Assembly (NCBI GenBank): GCA_025463865.1
Contig: JAODBH010000148.1
Span: forward strand, 1 to 54,248
Origin: Actinomycetes bacterium
Lineage (GTDB): Bacteria > Actinomycetota > Acidimicrobiia > IMCC26256 > Chersky-534
DNA length: 54,248 nucleotides
Direction of reading: 5' to 3'
Position 1 is the first letter of the stretch, and every line of letters starts with the position of its first letter. Below, in pieces: positions 35,687 through 44,087 of this stretch. The notes beneath the pieces are model-generated. The model did not search any database. It was not told the DNA's origin and saw only the letters and a list, made by a program, of their open reading frames with translations. A program made the position numbers and the translations under genes.

Positions 35687-36886
35687 CTACTCAGATGCCT
35701 CGTCAGCAGGAACCGGACGGTCCCAGGCCAGGGCGGCGGCGCGATCAGGTCGCTCACCGCCCACGATCCATTCGGCGAGGATCCGCCCGGTCACCGCGGC
35801 CATCAGGATCCCGATCGCGTCGTGGCCCGCGGTGCACCACGCGTTGTCGGTGCCGGGCACGCGGTCGGCCACCGCGACCCCGTCGGCGGTCGCGGGCCGG
35901 AAGCACGACCAGCGATGGGTGACGCGCAATCCGCGCGCGGCGGGAAGCAGCGTCGCGAGGTGCGCGGCGATCTCGTCGGTCGTGACCGGATCCGCGCCGA
36001 CGGACTCGTCGCCCTCGTGGCGCGTGCCACCGGTGACGAGTCGGCCGTCGGCGAGTTGGACGACGAGGCCGTTTGGTGTCGACAGACCGACGCGCAGCCG
36101 GAACGGCGCGGGCTCGGTGCCGATCAGGTGGCCCTTCACCCAGCGCTCGGGGATCTGCGGGCGGGGCAGACCCGTTCGTCCGGTCGCGAGGACCACCGAC
36201 CCCGGGGTGAAGTCGCCGTGCGACGTCCGCACCGCGACGATGCGGCCCGCGTCGACGTCGAAGCCACGCGCGCTCACGCCGGTTGCGGCGGTGCCGCCGC
36301 GCGCGGCGAGCGCGGCGGCGTAGCGCAACGGGTTCACGTGGGCCTGGTCGCGCACCAGGAGACCGCAAACGGCGCCGCGCAGCTCGGGCTCGACGTCGGC
36401 CATGCCCGCCGCGTCGATCCGTTCGGTCGGCGGCGCGGGATCGAAGCCGTCGGGGAGATCGAACGGGAGCGCGGTGAGCATGTCCATCGACCGCAGCCCG
36501 GTGGCGCCACCACAGTCGGCGTCGAACGCGTACAGCAGTTGCGCGCTCTCCACCGCGAGCGCGGCGACCGCGGGCGGGTCCTCCCACGGGCGCGTGCCCG
36601 GCGTGATCAGGGCACCCGCGCCCCCCGACGCGTGCGAAGCGAGCCGATCCCGTTCGATCAGCACCACCCGTTCGACGCCCGCAAGCCGCAGCTGCCAGGC
36701 CGTGGCGAGTCCGAGCATCCCGCCGCCGATCACGAGGACGTCGGGCGCACGGTCCAGCGCGTCGGACACACCCGGGTCGAGCGCGGCCAGCACGGACGGC
36801 TCCACCGTGTCGGGCCAGATCGCGCCGTCGACGGGTGCGGTGGATCCGGCGGACGGATCGGCCGGGACCAGGTCGATGGTCTGCAT
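35687..36886 (-). CDS. FAD-dependent oxidoreductase, DAO family
   Basis: 399 residues. After about 45 variable residues the FAD-binding motif VLVIGGGMLGLATAWQLRLAGVERVVLIERD appears, then ASGGAGALITPG, LLVRDQAHVNPLRYAAAL, VVLATG, and near the end WSCFRPATADGVAVADRVPG...AWCTAGHDAIGILMAAVTGRILAEWI, the C-terminal GxxG dinucleotide region of glycine/D-amino-acid oxidase (ThiO/DadA-like) proteins. The substrate amine is unknown and no thiamine genes are nearby. ATG 36886 lies 8 nt after TAGCAT. It is 55 bp downstream of sugC on the same strand. Confidence 0.85.
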   Translation of the reverse strand: MQTIDLVPADPSAGSTAPVDGAIWPDTVEPSVLAALDPGVSDALDRAPDVLVIGGGMLGLATAWQLRLAGVERVVLIERDRLASHASGGAGALITPGTRPWEDPPAVAALAVESAQLLYAFDADCGGATGLRSMDMLTALPFDLPDGFDPAPPTERIDAAGMADVEPELRGAVCGLLVRDQAHVNPLRYAAALAARGGTAATGVSARGFDVDAGRIVAVRTSHGDFTPGSVVLATGRTGLPRPQIPERWVKGHLIGTEPAPFRLRVGLSTPNGLVVQLADGRLVTGGTRHEGDESVGADPVTTDEIAAHLATLLPAARGLRVTHRWSCFRPATADGVAVADRVPGTDNAWCTAGHDAIGILMAAVTGRILAEWIVGGERPDRAAALAWDRPVPADEASE

Positions 36887-36894
36887 GCGCGCGG

Positions 36895-36900
36895 ATGCTA
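36895..36900 (-). promoter_or_regulatory. -10 hexamer TAGCAT of the FAD oxidoreductase (leaderless)
   Basis: TAGCAT on the minus strand ends 8 nt before the ATG, in the gap after sugC, suggesting transcription independent of the importer operon. Confidence 0.4.
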
Positions 36901-36941
36901 CGCGCGGGTCTGTCGCGCGACGTCGGGCCGCGAAGGTCGGC

Positions 36942-38273
36942 TCAGCCGTGGGGAGACACGGCCGGCGGCACCGACGGAGGCACCGACGGCGGCACCGACG
37001 CGGCGGGCTCGGCCGGATCGGCCGGTTCGGCCGGTCCGGCGTCGTCGGTCGACGACGGGTCGGCGTCCAGGTGGTCACCCGCGCGGATCTCGTCCGCCTT
37101 CTGCAGCAGGTTCTCTCCGGTGTCGGCGTCGAAGTAGTGGATCCGGTCGGTGTTGAGCCAGAACTTCGCCTCGTCGCCTTCCGCGATGTCGGATGCCGGG
37201 TCGATCCGGGCCACCGTGAGCATCTCGTGCTCGCCCCGCACTCCGCTCGCACCCAGTTCGTCGACGACCTCGCGCAGGGTCTCGGACCCGGTATCGCCCG
37301 AGGTTTCGACACGGAAGTGCACGAAGAGCTCGGATCCGAGCCACTCCAGCCGCTCGACCTTCGCGGTGAAGCCCACTCCCGCTTGGCGCTCTGCTCGCCC
37401 GACGAGACCCACGTCCTCGAAGTGCTCGGGACGGATCCCGACCACGACGTGCGTTCCGTGCAGCAGCTCGGAACGGTCGGCGAGGCGGGCGGGGAGCTCG
37501 TACTCCACCATCGGCAACTTGACCGTCGTGCCGTCGACCGTCGCGGGGAAGAAGTTCATCCCGGGCGACCCGATGAACCCGGCGACGAACACGTTCGCGG
37601 GAATCAGGTAGAGCTCCTTCGGCGGCCCGACCTGCTGCAGTCGTCCCTTCCGGAGCACCGCCACGCGGTCACCGAGCGTCATCGCCTCGGTCTGGTCGTG
37701 GGTGACGTAGACCGTGGTGGTCTTCAGGCGCTCCTGGAGCTCGCCCAGCTCCGCACGCGTCTGCACCCGCAGCTGCGCGTCGAGGTTCGACAGCGGCTCG
37801 TCGAGGAGGAAGGCGGACGGCTCCCGCACGATCGCGCGTCCCATCGCGACCCGTTGACGCTGGCCACCCGAGAGCTGCGCCGGCTTGCGGTCGAGCAGAT
37901 CCTGGAGCTCGAGCGAGGCCGCGGCGCGGCTCACCCGCTCATCGATCTCCTTGCGCGGCATCTTCTTGAGCTTGAGCGGGAACTCCATGTTTCCCCGCAC
38001 CGTCAGGTGCGGATAGAGGGCGTAGCTCTGGAAGACCATCGCGAGGTTGCGATCGCGCGGCGCACTCCCGGTCACGTCCTTGCCGTCGATGAGCACCTGG
38101 CCGTCGCTGACGTCCTCGAGCCCCGCGATCATCCGCAGCACGGTCGACTTCCCGCTCCCCGACGGGCCCACGAGGATCATGAACTCGCCGTCCGCGATGT
38201 CGAGGTCCACGTGATCGACGGCCACATCGTCGGCGAACCGACGGGTCACCCCGACGAGCTTGATCTCGGACAT
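36942..38273 (-). CDS. sugC: ABC transporter ATP-binding protein, SugC/MalK-UgpC type
   Basis: 443 residues. ATPase of the adjacent LpqY-SugAB-like importer. Walker A GPSGSGKST, Q-loop FQSYALYPHLTVRGNMEFPLK, signature LSGGQRQRVAMGRA, Walker B AFLLDEPLSNLD and the switch His in YVTHDQTEAM, then a C-terminal OB/TOBE regulatory domain with VVGIRPEHFEDV. The last 40 or so residues are an Ala/Pro/Ser-rich tail (ending PPSVPPAVSPHG) that goes beyond the usual about 390 residues and is encoded partly by a 12-bp tandem repeat. ATG 38273 starts the family N-terminus; 2 bp after the sugB stop. Confidence 0.93.
   Translation of the reverse strand: MSEIKLVGVTRRFADDVAVDHVDLDIADGEFMILVGPSGSGKSTVLRMIAGLEDVSDGQVLIDGKDVTGSAPRDRNLAMVFQSYALYPHLTVRGNMEFPLKLKKMPRKEIDERVSRAAASLELQDLLDRKPAQLSGGQRQRVAMGRAIVREPSAFLLDEPLSNLDAQLRVQTRAELGELQERLKTTTVYVTHDQTEAMTLGDRVAVLRKGRLQQVGPPKELYLIPANVFVAGFIGSPGMNFFPATVDGTTVKLPMVEYELPARLADRSELLHGTHVVVGIRPEHFEDVGLVGRAERQAGVGFTAKVERLEWLGSELFVHFRVETSGDTGSETLREVVDELGASGVRGEHEMLTVARIDPASDIAEGDEAKFWLNTDRIHYFDADTGENLLQKADEIRAGDHLDADPSSTDDAGPAEPADPAEPAASVPPSVPPSVPPAVSPHG
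36967..37002 (-). repeat. 12-bp tandem repeat, three units, in the sugC tail
   Basis: On the plus strand three consecutive units of GGCACCGACGGA with small changes encode the SVPP repeats at the SugC C-terminus. A further imperfect CGGCCGGnT array follows at about 37013-37040. Probably slippage-prone coding sequence. Confidence 0.6.
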
Positions 38274-38275
38274 GC

Positions 38276-39106
38276 CTATCCCTTCACGGCGCCGGACGTG
38301 AGTCCGGACACGATGCGCTTCTGGAAGATGAGGACCGCGATGACGACCGGGATCGTGACCACGACGGCGGCCGCGGCGATCTGCCCCGTGGGTTGGGTGA
38401 ACTGCGAAGTGCCCTGGAAGAACGCGATCGCCGCGGGCACGGTCCGGGCCCGATTCGTCGACGTGAGCGAGATCGCGAAGAGGAAGTCGTTCCAAGCGAA
38501 GATGAACACGAGGATCGCGGCGGTGAACATGCCGGGCGCGGCGAGCGGCGCGATCACCTTGCGGAACGCCTGGAACGGCGTGGCACCGTCGGTCTGCGCG
38601 GCTTGCTCCAGCTCCCAGGGAATCTCGCGGAAGAACGCGGACAGCACCCAGATCGCGAGCGGCAGTGTGAACGTGAGGTACGGGATGATCAGGCCGAGCC
38701 ACGTGTCGTAGAGGCCGATCCGGCGCCAGATGTCGAACAGCGGGCTGACCACGGAGATCTGCGGGAACATCGCGATCGCCAGCGCGAACGCGAGCACGAG
38801 GCGCTTCCCCGGGAAGTCGAGCCGCGCGATCGCGTACGCCGCGGTCGTCGCGAGCAGCACCGCGACCAGGGTGCTGATGAGCGCGATGCCGATCGAGTTG
38901 CGGAGGGCGGCTGTGAACACGCCCTGGTCGAAGATGTTGCGGTAGTTGTCGAACGTGACGCTCTTGGGGATGAAGCTGCCGTCGTTGATGTCGGCGGCCT
39001 TCTTGAGCGACAGCGAGATGATCCAGGCCACCGGCAACAGCGCGAACACGACGACGATCACCGACGCGCTCGACCACCACGCCTTCTCCTTCACGTGGCC
39101 CTGCAT
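38276..39106 (-). CDS. sugB: ABC sugar transporter permease, SugB type
   Basis: 276 residues with six predicted membrane segments and the cytoplasmic EAA coupling loop [26 protein letters not shown]. It resembles MalG-type permeases (the second permease of sugar importers): FVPKSVTF-like [16 protein letters not shown] after the first helix is characteristic. ATG overlaps the sugA stop by one base (TGATG), so translation is coupled. Confidence 0.93.
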   Translation of the reverse strand: MQGHVKEKAWWSSASVIVVVFALLPVAWIISLSLKKAADINDGSFIPKSVTFDNYRNIFDQGVFTAALRNSIGIALISTLVAVLLATTAAYAIARLDFPGKRLVLAFALAIAMFPQISVVSPLFDIWRRIGLYDTWLGLIIPYLTFTLPLAIWVLSAFFREIPWELEQAAQTDGATPFQAFRKVIAPLAAPGMFTAAILVFIFAWNDFLFAISLTSTNRARTVPAAIAFFQGTSQFTQPTGQIAAAAVVVTIPVVIAVLIFQKRIVSGLTSGAVKG

Positions 39107-40074
39107 CAGGACTCCCCTCGCTGCTGCGACAGATTGGCGCCGAAGAGCTTGACGAACACGAACGAGATGATCAGGACGCAGAGGAAGATGAGCACCGAGA
39201 CCGCCGAGCCGATGCCGAGGTTCAGCCGGTTGAGGAGTTGGTTGTAACCGAGGATCGACACGCTCTCGGTGTTGTTGGCTCCTCCCGTCTGGATGAAGAT
39301 CGAGTCGAACACGCGGAACGCGTCGAGGGTCCGGAAGAGCAGCGCGACCAGGATCGCGCCCTTCATCAGCGGCAGCGTCACCTTGCGGAACGCCTGCCAC
39401 GACGTGGCGCCGTCGACCTTCGCCGCTTCGAGCAGCTCGTCGGGGACGAGCGCCAGACCGGCCAGGAGCAGAAGCGCCATGAACGGCGTCGTCTTCCACA
39501 CCTCGGTGAGGATGATGACGAAGAGCGCCGAGCCGTGTTGCGTGAGCCAGGCACGGTCGCTGCCGAACCAGTTGTTGATGAAGCCGGTGCCGGGTGTGAA
39601 CGCGAACTTCCACGCCAGCGCGGCGACGACGGTGATGAGGCCGTACGGCACCAGGATCGACGCCCGCACCAGCCCGCGGCCGACGAGCGCCCGGTGCATG
39701 ACGATCGCGAGCGCCATGCCGAGCACCAGCTCGATGGCCACGGAGACGACGGTGATGAACACGGTGGTCCACAGGTCCTGCCACCAGAGGCTGGACGACA
39801 GCACCGACGAGTAGTTGCTCAGGCCGATGAACTTGTTGGCGTTCGGGAAACGCAGGTCGGCCCGCTGCAGCGACAGGTAGATCGCGTAGCCGATCGGGTA
39901 AGCCGTCACCGCGACCATCACGATCGCCGCCGGCGCGCACAGCATCAGCCCGAGGCGCCGTTCCGACATCGCGCGGTCGGTGCGCTTGCGCGGCTTCGGC
40001 GCCGACACCGCACGGGACGGCCCGGCGGGCGGCGGGCTCGACGTCGGTGGCGGTCCGGTCGCGGTCTGGGTCAC
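39106..40074 (-). CDS. sugA: ABC sugar transporter permease, SugA type
   Basis: 322 residues. A Pro-rich N-terminus (about 35 residues) precedes six membrane segments and the EAA loop [24 protein letters not shown], as in MalF/SugA-type permeases ([20 protein letters not shown] after helix 1). The GTG start overlaps the lpqY stop (GTGA). With sugB it forms the membrane channel of the importer. Confidence 0.93.
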   Translation of the reverse strand: MTQTATGPPPTSSPPPAGPSRAVSAPKPRKRTDRAMSERRLGLMLCAPAAIVMVAVTAYPIGYAIYLSLQRADLRFPNANKFIGLSNYSSVLSSSLWWQDLWTTVFITVVSVAIELVLGMALAIVMHRALVGRGLVRASILVPYGLITVVAALAWKFAFTPGTGFINNWFGSDRAWLTQHGSALFVIILTEVWKTTPFMALLLLAGLALVPDELLEAAKVDGATSWQAFRKVTLPLMKGAILVALLFRTLDAFRVFDSIFIQTGGANNTESVSILGYNQLLNRLNLGIGSAVSVLIFLCVLIISFVFVKLFGANLSQQRGES

Positions 40075-41324
40075 AGCAGCCCCCTGGAATGGATCGCGTC
40101 GTCGACCTTGCTGCGCAGCGCGCCGACGTCCGACGTGGGGTTGATCGAGCTCGGCGGGTGGATCGTCCGCTGCACCGCGAGCGAGATGTCGTTGTACGCC
40201 GGGCTCACCGGACGGGTGCTGCCGTCACTGAACGTCTGGAGCAGGAGGTCGGCGTACGGGTACGCCTTCACGATGCGCGGGTCCTTGTACAACGCCTGAC
40301 TCACCGGCGGCAGACCGTCCTTGACCGCGTAGAGCACCTGCTGTTCAGGCTGACCGAGGCACGTCCCCGCGTCGAACGCCACCGACTTGTGCTTGCCGTA
40401 GGCACCCACGCCGATGTTGAAGCCGCCGAGCGTCACCTTCGCGGGCTTGTTCGCGTCGACCCGCGGGTAGAGCGCGATCCCCAGGTTGGGGAAGAGCTTC
40501 GGCTTGTCGGCCTTCAGCGAGGCGTAGACGTACGGGTAGTTGACCATGAAGGCCGCGTTGCCGGCCTCGAACGCGAGCCGGCCCTGGTCCTCTTGGTTGT
40601 TCGACATCGATGGGTCGGCCGCCTTCGACGTCGCGACGTCCTTGATCACCTTCAGTGCGGCCTCGGTCGGGCCCGTCGGCAGCGCAACCTTGCCCGTCTT
40701 GGTGAGGATGCTGCCGCCTGCGGACTCCAACAGCGTGTTGAACCAGACCGTGTAGCCCTCGTAGCGCGCGGCCTGCACCTCGATCCAGTTCTTGTTCTTC
40801 GGGAGCTGGTCGGCCATCTGGATCATCTCGGCCCAGGTCTTGGGCGGCGTCTTCACGAGGTCCTTGCGGTACCAGAGCAGCTGGCTGGCGGTGTCGAGCG
40901 GCGCGGCGTACATCCGGTTCTTGTACTGACCGGTCTTGAGCACGGCTGGGATGACCCCCTGGCCGATCTGATCGGCGCGGCTCTTGGGCCACGGGTCCAC
41001 CCAACCCGCCTCGCCGAACTCGGCGGTCCAGATCACGTCCATCGAGATGAGGTCGATGGTGCTGTCGTGCGCGGCCAGCCGGCGCACGAGCTGCTCGCGC
41101 TGTGCCGTCGCATCCGATGGCAGAGGCTGCACGGTGATCGTGTACTTGCCGTTGGACGCCGCCGAGCATGCCTTCGCCGCCTCCGCGAACGAGCCGCCCG
41201 GCTGCGGCGCCGTGTACCAGTTGATCTCGACCGGCCCGTTCGAAGCCGACGCGCCGCCCCCGCATCCTGCGGCGAGCAACCCCCCGATCACGACCAGCGC
41301 CCCCACCCCACGCAAGGTCCTCAC
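40071..41324 (-). CDS. lpqY: Trehalose-type sugar-binding lipoprotein, LpqY-like
   Basis: 417 residues. The lipoprotein signal ends LAAGC (Cys21). Mature protein is a cluster-D solute-binding protein: [94 protein letters not shown] and [13 protein letters not shown] are strikingly like M. tuberculosis LpqY (from memory), the receptor of the LpqY-SugABC trehalose importer, and gene order lpqY-sugA-sugB-sugC is the same. Trehalose or a related alpha-glucoside is therefore the best guess for substrate. The GTG start has GGGAGG 10 nt upstream. Palindromes upstream could be operators. Confidence 0.9.
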   Translation of the reverse strand: MRTLRGVGALVVIGGLLAAGCGGGASASNGPVEINWYTAPQPGGSFAEAAKACSAASNGKYTITVQPLPSDATAQREQLVRRLAAHDSTIDLISMDVIWTAEFGEAGWVDPWPKSRADQIGQGVIPAVLKTGQYKNRMYAAPLDTASQLLWYRKDLVKTPPKTWAEMIQMADQLPKNKNWIEVQAARYEGYTVWFNTLLESAGGSILTKTGKVALPTGPTEAALKVIKDVATSKAADPSMSNNQEDQGRLAFEAGNAAFMVNYPYVYASLKADKPKLFPNLGIALYPRVDANKPAKVTLGGFNIGVGAYGKHKSVAFDAGTCLGQPEQQVLYAVKDGLPPVSQALYKDPRIVKAYPYADLLLQTFSDGSTRPVSPAYNDISLAVQRTIHPPSSINPTSDVGALRSKVDDAIHSRGLL

Positions 41325-41348
41325 GTCAGAAGCGCCTCCCCCACTTCG

Positions 41349-41367
41349 ACGCGGGTCAAACCCGCGT
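41349..41367. promoter_or_regulatory. Palindrome ACGCGGGT-CAA-ACCCGCGT upstream of lpqY
   Basis: Perfect 8-bp arms with a 3-nt centre, 25-43 bp before the lpqY GTG. The position suits a repressor operator over the promoter or leader of a sugar-importer operon; a tight RNA hairpin is the alternative. Confidence 0.4.
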
Positions 41368-41400
41368 GGAACTTTCCGACGGATCGGCGAGCGCGGCGAT

Positions 41401-41418
41401 TCCGCGGCGCGCCGCGGA
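41401..41418. repeat. 18-bp perfect palindrome between tRNA-Thr and lpqY
   Basis: TCCGCGGCGCGCCGCGGA reads the same on both strands. It lies 77 bp upstream of lpqY, next to two other inverted repeats in the same gap. Confidence 0.4.
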
Positions 41419-41438
41419 TCCCGGAAATTTGCGAAGTG

Positions 41439-41460
41439 GCTCCGAGGACGTCTTCGGAGC
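41439..41460 (-). terminator. Hairpin downstream of tRNA-Thr(CGT)
   Basis: Arms GCTCCGA/TCGGAGC around an 8-nt loop, about 50 nt after the 3' end of the tRNA on the minus strand, followed there by CACTTCGCAAATTT. A plausible terminator for the holB-tRNA transcript. Confidence 0.4.
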
Positions 41461-41511
41461 GCTGCCTTCTCCGAGGAGCCCGCGGGCGCCGAGCGGGGGC
41501 CGGACCTTGGG

Positions 41512-41584
41512 AGCCGGAGTGGGGAATCGAACCCCAGACCTGCTCATTACGAGTGAGCTGCTCTGCCGACTGAGCTACTCCGGC
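41512..41584 (-). tRNA. tRNA-Thr (anticodon CGT)
   Basis: 73-nt cloverleaf on the minus strand: acceptor GCCGGAG/CTCCGGC, D-arm GCTC/GAGC, anticodon stem GCTCA/TGAGC with loop CTCGTAA (anticodon CGT, codon ACG), and a fully paired T-stem TGGGG/CCCCA with loop TTCGATT. No encoded CCA; discriminator T. Its 5' half is nearly identical to the tRNA-Thr(TGT) at 2.7 kb. It lies 40 bp downstream of holB on the same strand. Confidence 0.96.
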
Positions 41585-41624
41585 GGGGAGTGGGCGAGAG
41601 TGTAGCGAAGGCCCGATCGGCCCC

Positions 41625-42698
41625 TCAGCGTGCCGCAGGAAGCTGCAGGAACAGGCGCTCGAGCAGCAACGCCTCGTTCGGATTGTGCTCGAGGCCGCGC
41701 CGGGCCTCCGCGACCGCGTCGAGCGCCCGGGCCGCGTCCTTCGGCGCGACGGTGATTCGCTCCCGGTCGATGTTCCGGGCCTGATCGGCGGGCGCGAGCG
41801 CGTCCCGGTACATCGACTCGATCGCGGTGAGGCCCTCGCCCAATGCGTCGAGGCGAGCCCGTCGCGTCTCGCGTTCGTGGCGGCGCTTCAGTCGCGTCCG
41901 GAGTCCCTGGGCGGCGCGGTCGGGGTAGCCGTTCCGTTCGATGTCGGCCTCGAGCTCCGCGTTCGCCTCGGCCTGGCTCGCACCGATCGAAGCCACCGCC
42001 TCGGCGAGCGCGACGCCGACGTCCTCGGCTCCCCGCATCGCCGCGGACCCTGTGCCATCGAGGCGCGCCACCGTGGTGACGAACGCGTCGCGCAGCGGGC
42101 CGATCCGTCCGGCGAGCAGCGCGGCCCGGTCGACGCGGCCGCCGGCGAGGCGCACGATGAGCTCGGCCCGTTCGCCGGTGAGCCCGTCGGCCGCGAGCGT
42201 GGTGCGGACGACCGCATCGGTGAGTGCGTCGAGGTCGATCCGCTGACACCGCGACCGCACCGTCGCGAGCAGGTCGTCGGGGGACGGCGTGAGCAGCAGG
42301 ATCACCGTGCGCCCGGGCGGCTCCTCGATGGTCTTGAGCAGCGCGTTGGCGGCGTCGTCGCGGAGACGCTCGGCGTCGAGGATCATCAGGACCTTGCGAT
42401 CACCCTCGATCGGGCTGCGGTTGGCCTCCGGGATGATCCGTTCGCGCACGTCCTCCTTGATGCGGAACGCGACGCCTTCGGCCTCGAACTCGACGACGTC
42501 GGGGTGGCGGCTGCGCAGCACGCGGTTCGTCACGTCGTCGGACCCGGTCGGGTCGACCAGGGCCGCGGCGAAGCACCGCGCCGCATCCTCCACGCCCGAG
42601 CCGCGTGGGCCCGCAAGCAGGTAGGCGTGGACGGGGCGTTCCGCGGCGTGTTGCATCAGCGCCACCGCCCGGTCCTGTCCCACGACCCGCTCCCACAT
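41625..42698 (-). CDS. holB: DNA polymerase III delta' subunit-like protein
   Basis: 357 residues. Clamp-loader AAA+ subunit: WERVVGQDRAVALMQHAAERPVHAYLLAGPRGSGVEDAARCFAAALV, then DDAANALLKTIEEPPGRTVILLLTPSPDDLLATVRSRCQRIDL with the SRC motif of the clamp-loader family. The P-loop is degenerate (GPRGSGVED, no Lys or Thr), as expected for a non-ATP-binding delta'. The C-terminal part is helical and charged. ATG 42698 lies 7 nt after TAGGCT, inside the end of tmk, though tmk-holB is also a natural operon. Confidence 0.9.
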   Translation of the reverse strand: MWERVVGQDRAVALMQHAAERPVHAYLLAGPRGSGVEDAARCFAAALVDPTGSDDVTNRVLRSRHPDVVEFEAEGVAFRIKEDVRERIIPEANRSPIEGDRKVLMILDAERLRDDAANALLKTIEEPPGRTVILLLTPSPDDLLATVRSRCQRIDLDALTDAVVRTTLAADGLTGERAELIVRLAGGRVDRAALLAGRIGPLRDAFVTTVARLDGTGSAAMRGAEDVGVALAEAVASIGASQAEANAELEADIERNGYPDRAAQGLRTRLKRRHERETRRARLDALGEGLTAIESMYRDALAPADQARNIDRERITVAPKDAARALDAVAEARRGLEHNPNEALLLERLFLQLPAAR

Positions 42699-42705
42699 GG
42701 TCGGG

Positions 42706-42711
42706 AGCCTA
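42706..42711 (-). promoter_or_regulatory. -10 hexamer TAGGCT of holB (leaderless)
   Basis: TAGGCT on the minus strand overlaps the tmk stop and ends 7 nt before the holB ATG, giving holB-tRNA a possible promoter of its own. Confidence 0.4.
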
Positions 42712-43329
42712 CGCAGACCCGGCGTCGACGAACGGGGCGACCGCGGCCCACACCGCTTCCTCCACCGCGTCGGCGTCCTGCGACCCGTCGACGACGACCC
42801 AACCCCGCGGTCCGGCGAGCTCGCGGTAGGCCTCACGGACCCGAACGTGGAACGCGCGCCCGGCGCGTTCCATGCGGTCCCTGGCGTCGGGCACCCTCGC
42901 CGCGGCGACCGCTTCCGACACGTCGAGGACCACGACGACTGCAGCCTCGAGGCCTCCGGTGGCCCGCGTGTTGATCGCCTCCACGGCGTCGACGCCGAGG
43001 CCCCTCGCCACGCCCTGGTACACGAGCGACGAAGGCACGAACCGGTCGGAGACGACGTACGCGCCGCGCTCGAGTGCCGGTCGCACCACCACCTCGATGT
43101 GCTGCGCCCGGTCCGCCGCCATCAACAGCGCTTCCGCCATGGGTGCGACCGGCTCGTCGGTGTCGTCGAGCAGCAGGCCGCGGATGGAACCGCCCAGTTC
43201 GCTGTCGCCCGGCTCGAAGGTCGACACGGCCTCGTGGCCGGCCCGCTCCAGCCGGGCGGCCAGGCGTGCCACCTGCGTGCTCTTTCCCGACCCCTCGCCA
43301 CCTTCGAGGACGATCAGCGCTCCGCTCAT
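42709..43329 (-). CDS. tmk: Thymidylate kinase
   Basis: 206 residues. It phosphorylates dTMP to dTDP. P-loop LIVLEGGEGSGKSTQVARLA, DR(Y/F) motif VVSDRFVPSSLVYQGVARGLG and the LID/base-binding segment are present. ATG 43329 is placed at the family start (SGALIVLEGGEGSGKST); the frame is open a little upstream. It lies 10 bp before holB, a frequent bacterial pairing for DNA replication. Confidence 0.94.
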   Translation of the reverse strand: MSGALIVLEGGEGSGKSTQVARLAARLERAGHEAVSTFEPGDSELGGSIRGLLLDDTDEPVAPMAEALLMAADRAQHIEVVVRPALERGAYVVSDRFVPSSLVYQGVARGLGVDAVEAINTRATGGLEAAVVVVLDVSEAVAAARVPDARDRMERAGRAFHVRVREAYRELAGPRGWVVVDGSQDADAVEEAVWAAVAPFVDAGSA

Positions 43330-43510
43330 GACGTCCGGCTCATGCCGTATGACTCGCTTCCGTCTCGCGCGCGCCGGTGGTGGCGGATCCGCCATCGCGG
43401 CCCTGGGAGCTCACTGGGACGTCAGATTAGGGGCGGCCGCACACCTTGGTGAGAGGTCGCGCAACCACACTGCGCGTTCGACCATGAACCTCCACTGGCG
43501 CCGGGGTCCC

Positions 43511-43516
43511 TAGGGT
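43511..43516 (+). promoter_or_regulatory. -10 hexamer TAGGGT of the ORF at 43523 (leaderless)
   Basis: TAGGGT ends 6 nt before ATG 43523; the same hexamer precedes radA. Confidence 0.4.
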
Positions 43517-43522
43517 GGTCGG

Positions 43523-44065
43523 ATGAGCGGCAGGAGGTGGGCGGACGCCATGGATGGGCCAGCAAAGTACGCCGCGGTCGCGCTCGGAATCGCGGCGATC
43601 GCGGCGGTCGCGCTCGGATTCACGCTCACGTCGGGCTCGAGGCACCGTGCGGCCGAGCTCGTCCCGCTGTCGGACGCGGCGGCGGCCACCCCGACCCCGT
43701 CGACGATCCTCCCGCCCGCGCCGACCAGCTCCACCGCGCCGGCACCTCCGGGCACGACCGACAACGCGATCATGGTCCAGGGCTTCACCGCGACCATGAG
43801 GAACTACGTGAACCACGACCCCGACCCAGGGGAGCTCGCGGATTTCGTCACCGACTTCCACAACCAGGAGTTGGCCTACATGGCGGCGAAGGCGGCCGGC
43901 AAGGCCGCCTCACAGCCCCGGCTCTCCGCCGCGGCGGACGCGTGGGTCCGCAAGAGTCACGCGTCGGAGATCCTGGCCCTGCAGTCGGCGCAGGCCGCGC
44001 AGCGGTCGATCGCCGCCGGGTCGACGTCACCGGGCGGCGAGATCGCGGGTCAGGCGCGGCGCTGA
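43523..44065 (+). CDS. Unknown membrane-anchored protein with helical extracytoplasmic domain
   Basis: 180 residues. A short cytoplasmic N-terminus, one membrane segment (about 17-36: AAVALGIAAIAAVALGFTLT), a Thr/Pro/Ala-rich linker (55-78), then a helical domain of about 90 residues with FTATMRNYVNHDPDPGELADFVTDFHNQELAYM and KSHASEILALQSAQAAQ. The latter His/Glu pattern faintly recalls DUF305-like or four-helix-bundle proteins, but I cannot assign a family. Single gene convergent with topA, own leaderless promoter; coding is supported by the promoter and the ordered domain layout. Confidence 0.7.
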   Translation: MSGRRWADAMDGPAKYAAVALGIAAIAAVALGFTLTSGSRHRAAELVPLSDAAAATPTPSTILPPAPTSSTAPAPPGTTDNAIMVQGFTATMRNYVNHDPDPGELADFVTDFHNQELAYMAAKAAGKAASQPRLSAAADAWVRKSHASEILALQSAQAAQRSIAAGSTSPGGEIAGQARR

Positions 44066-44087
44066 GGCACCGCGCCTGCGTGGGTCG

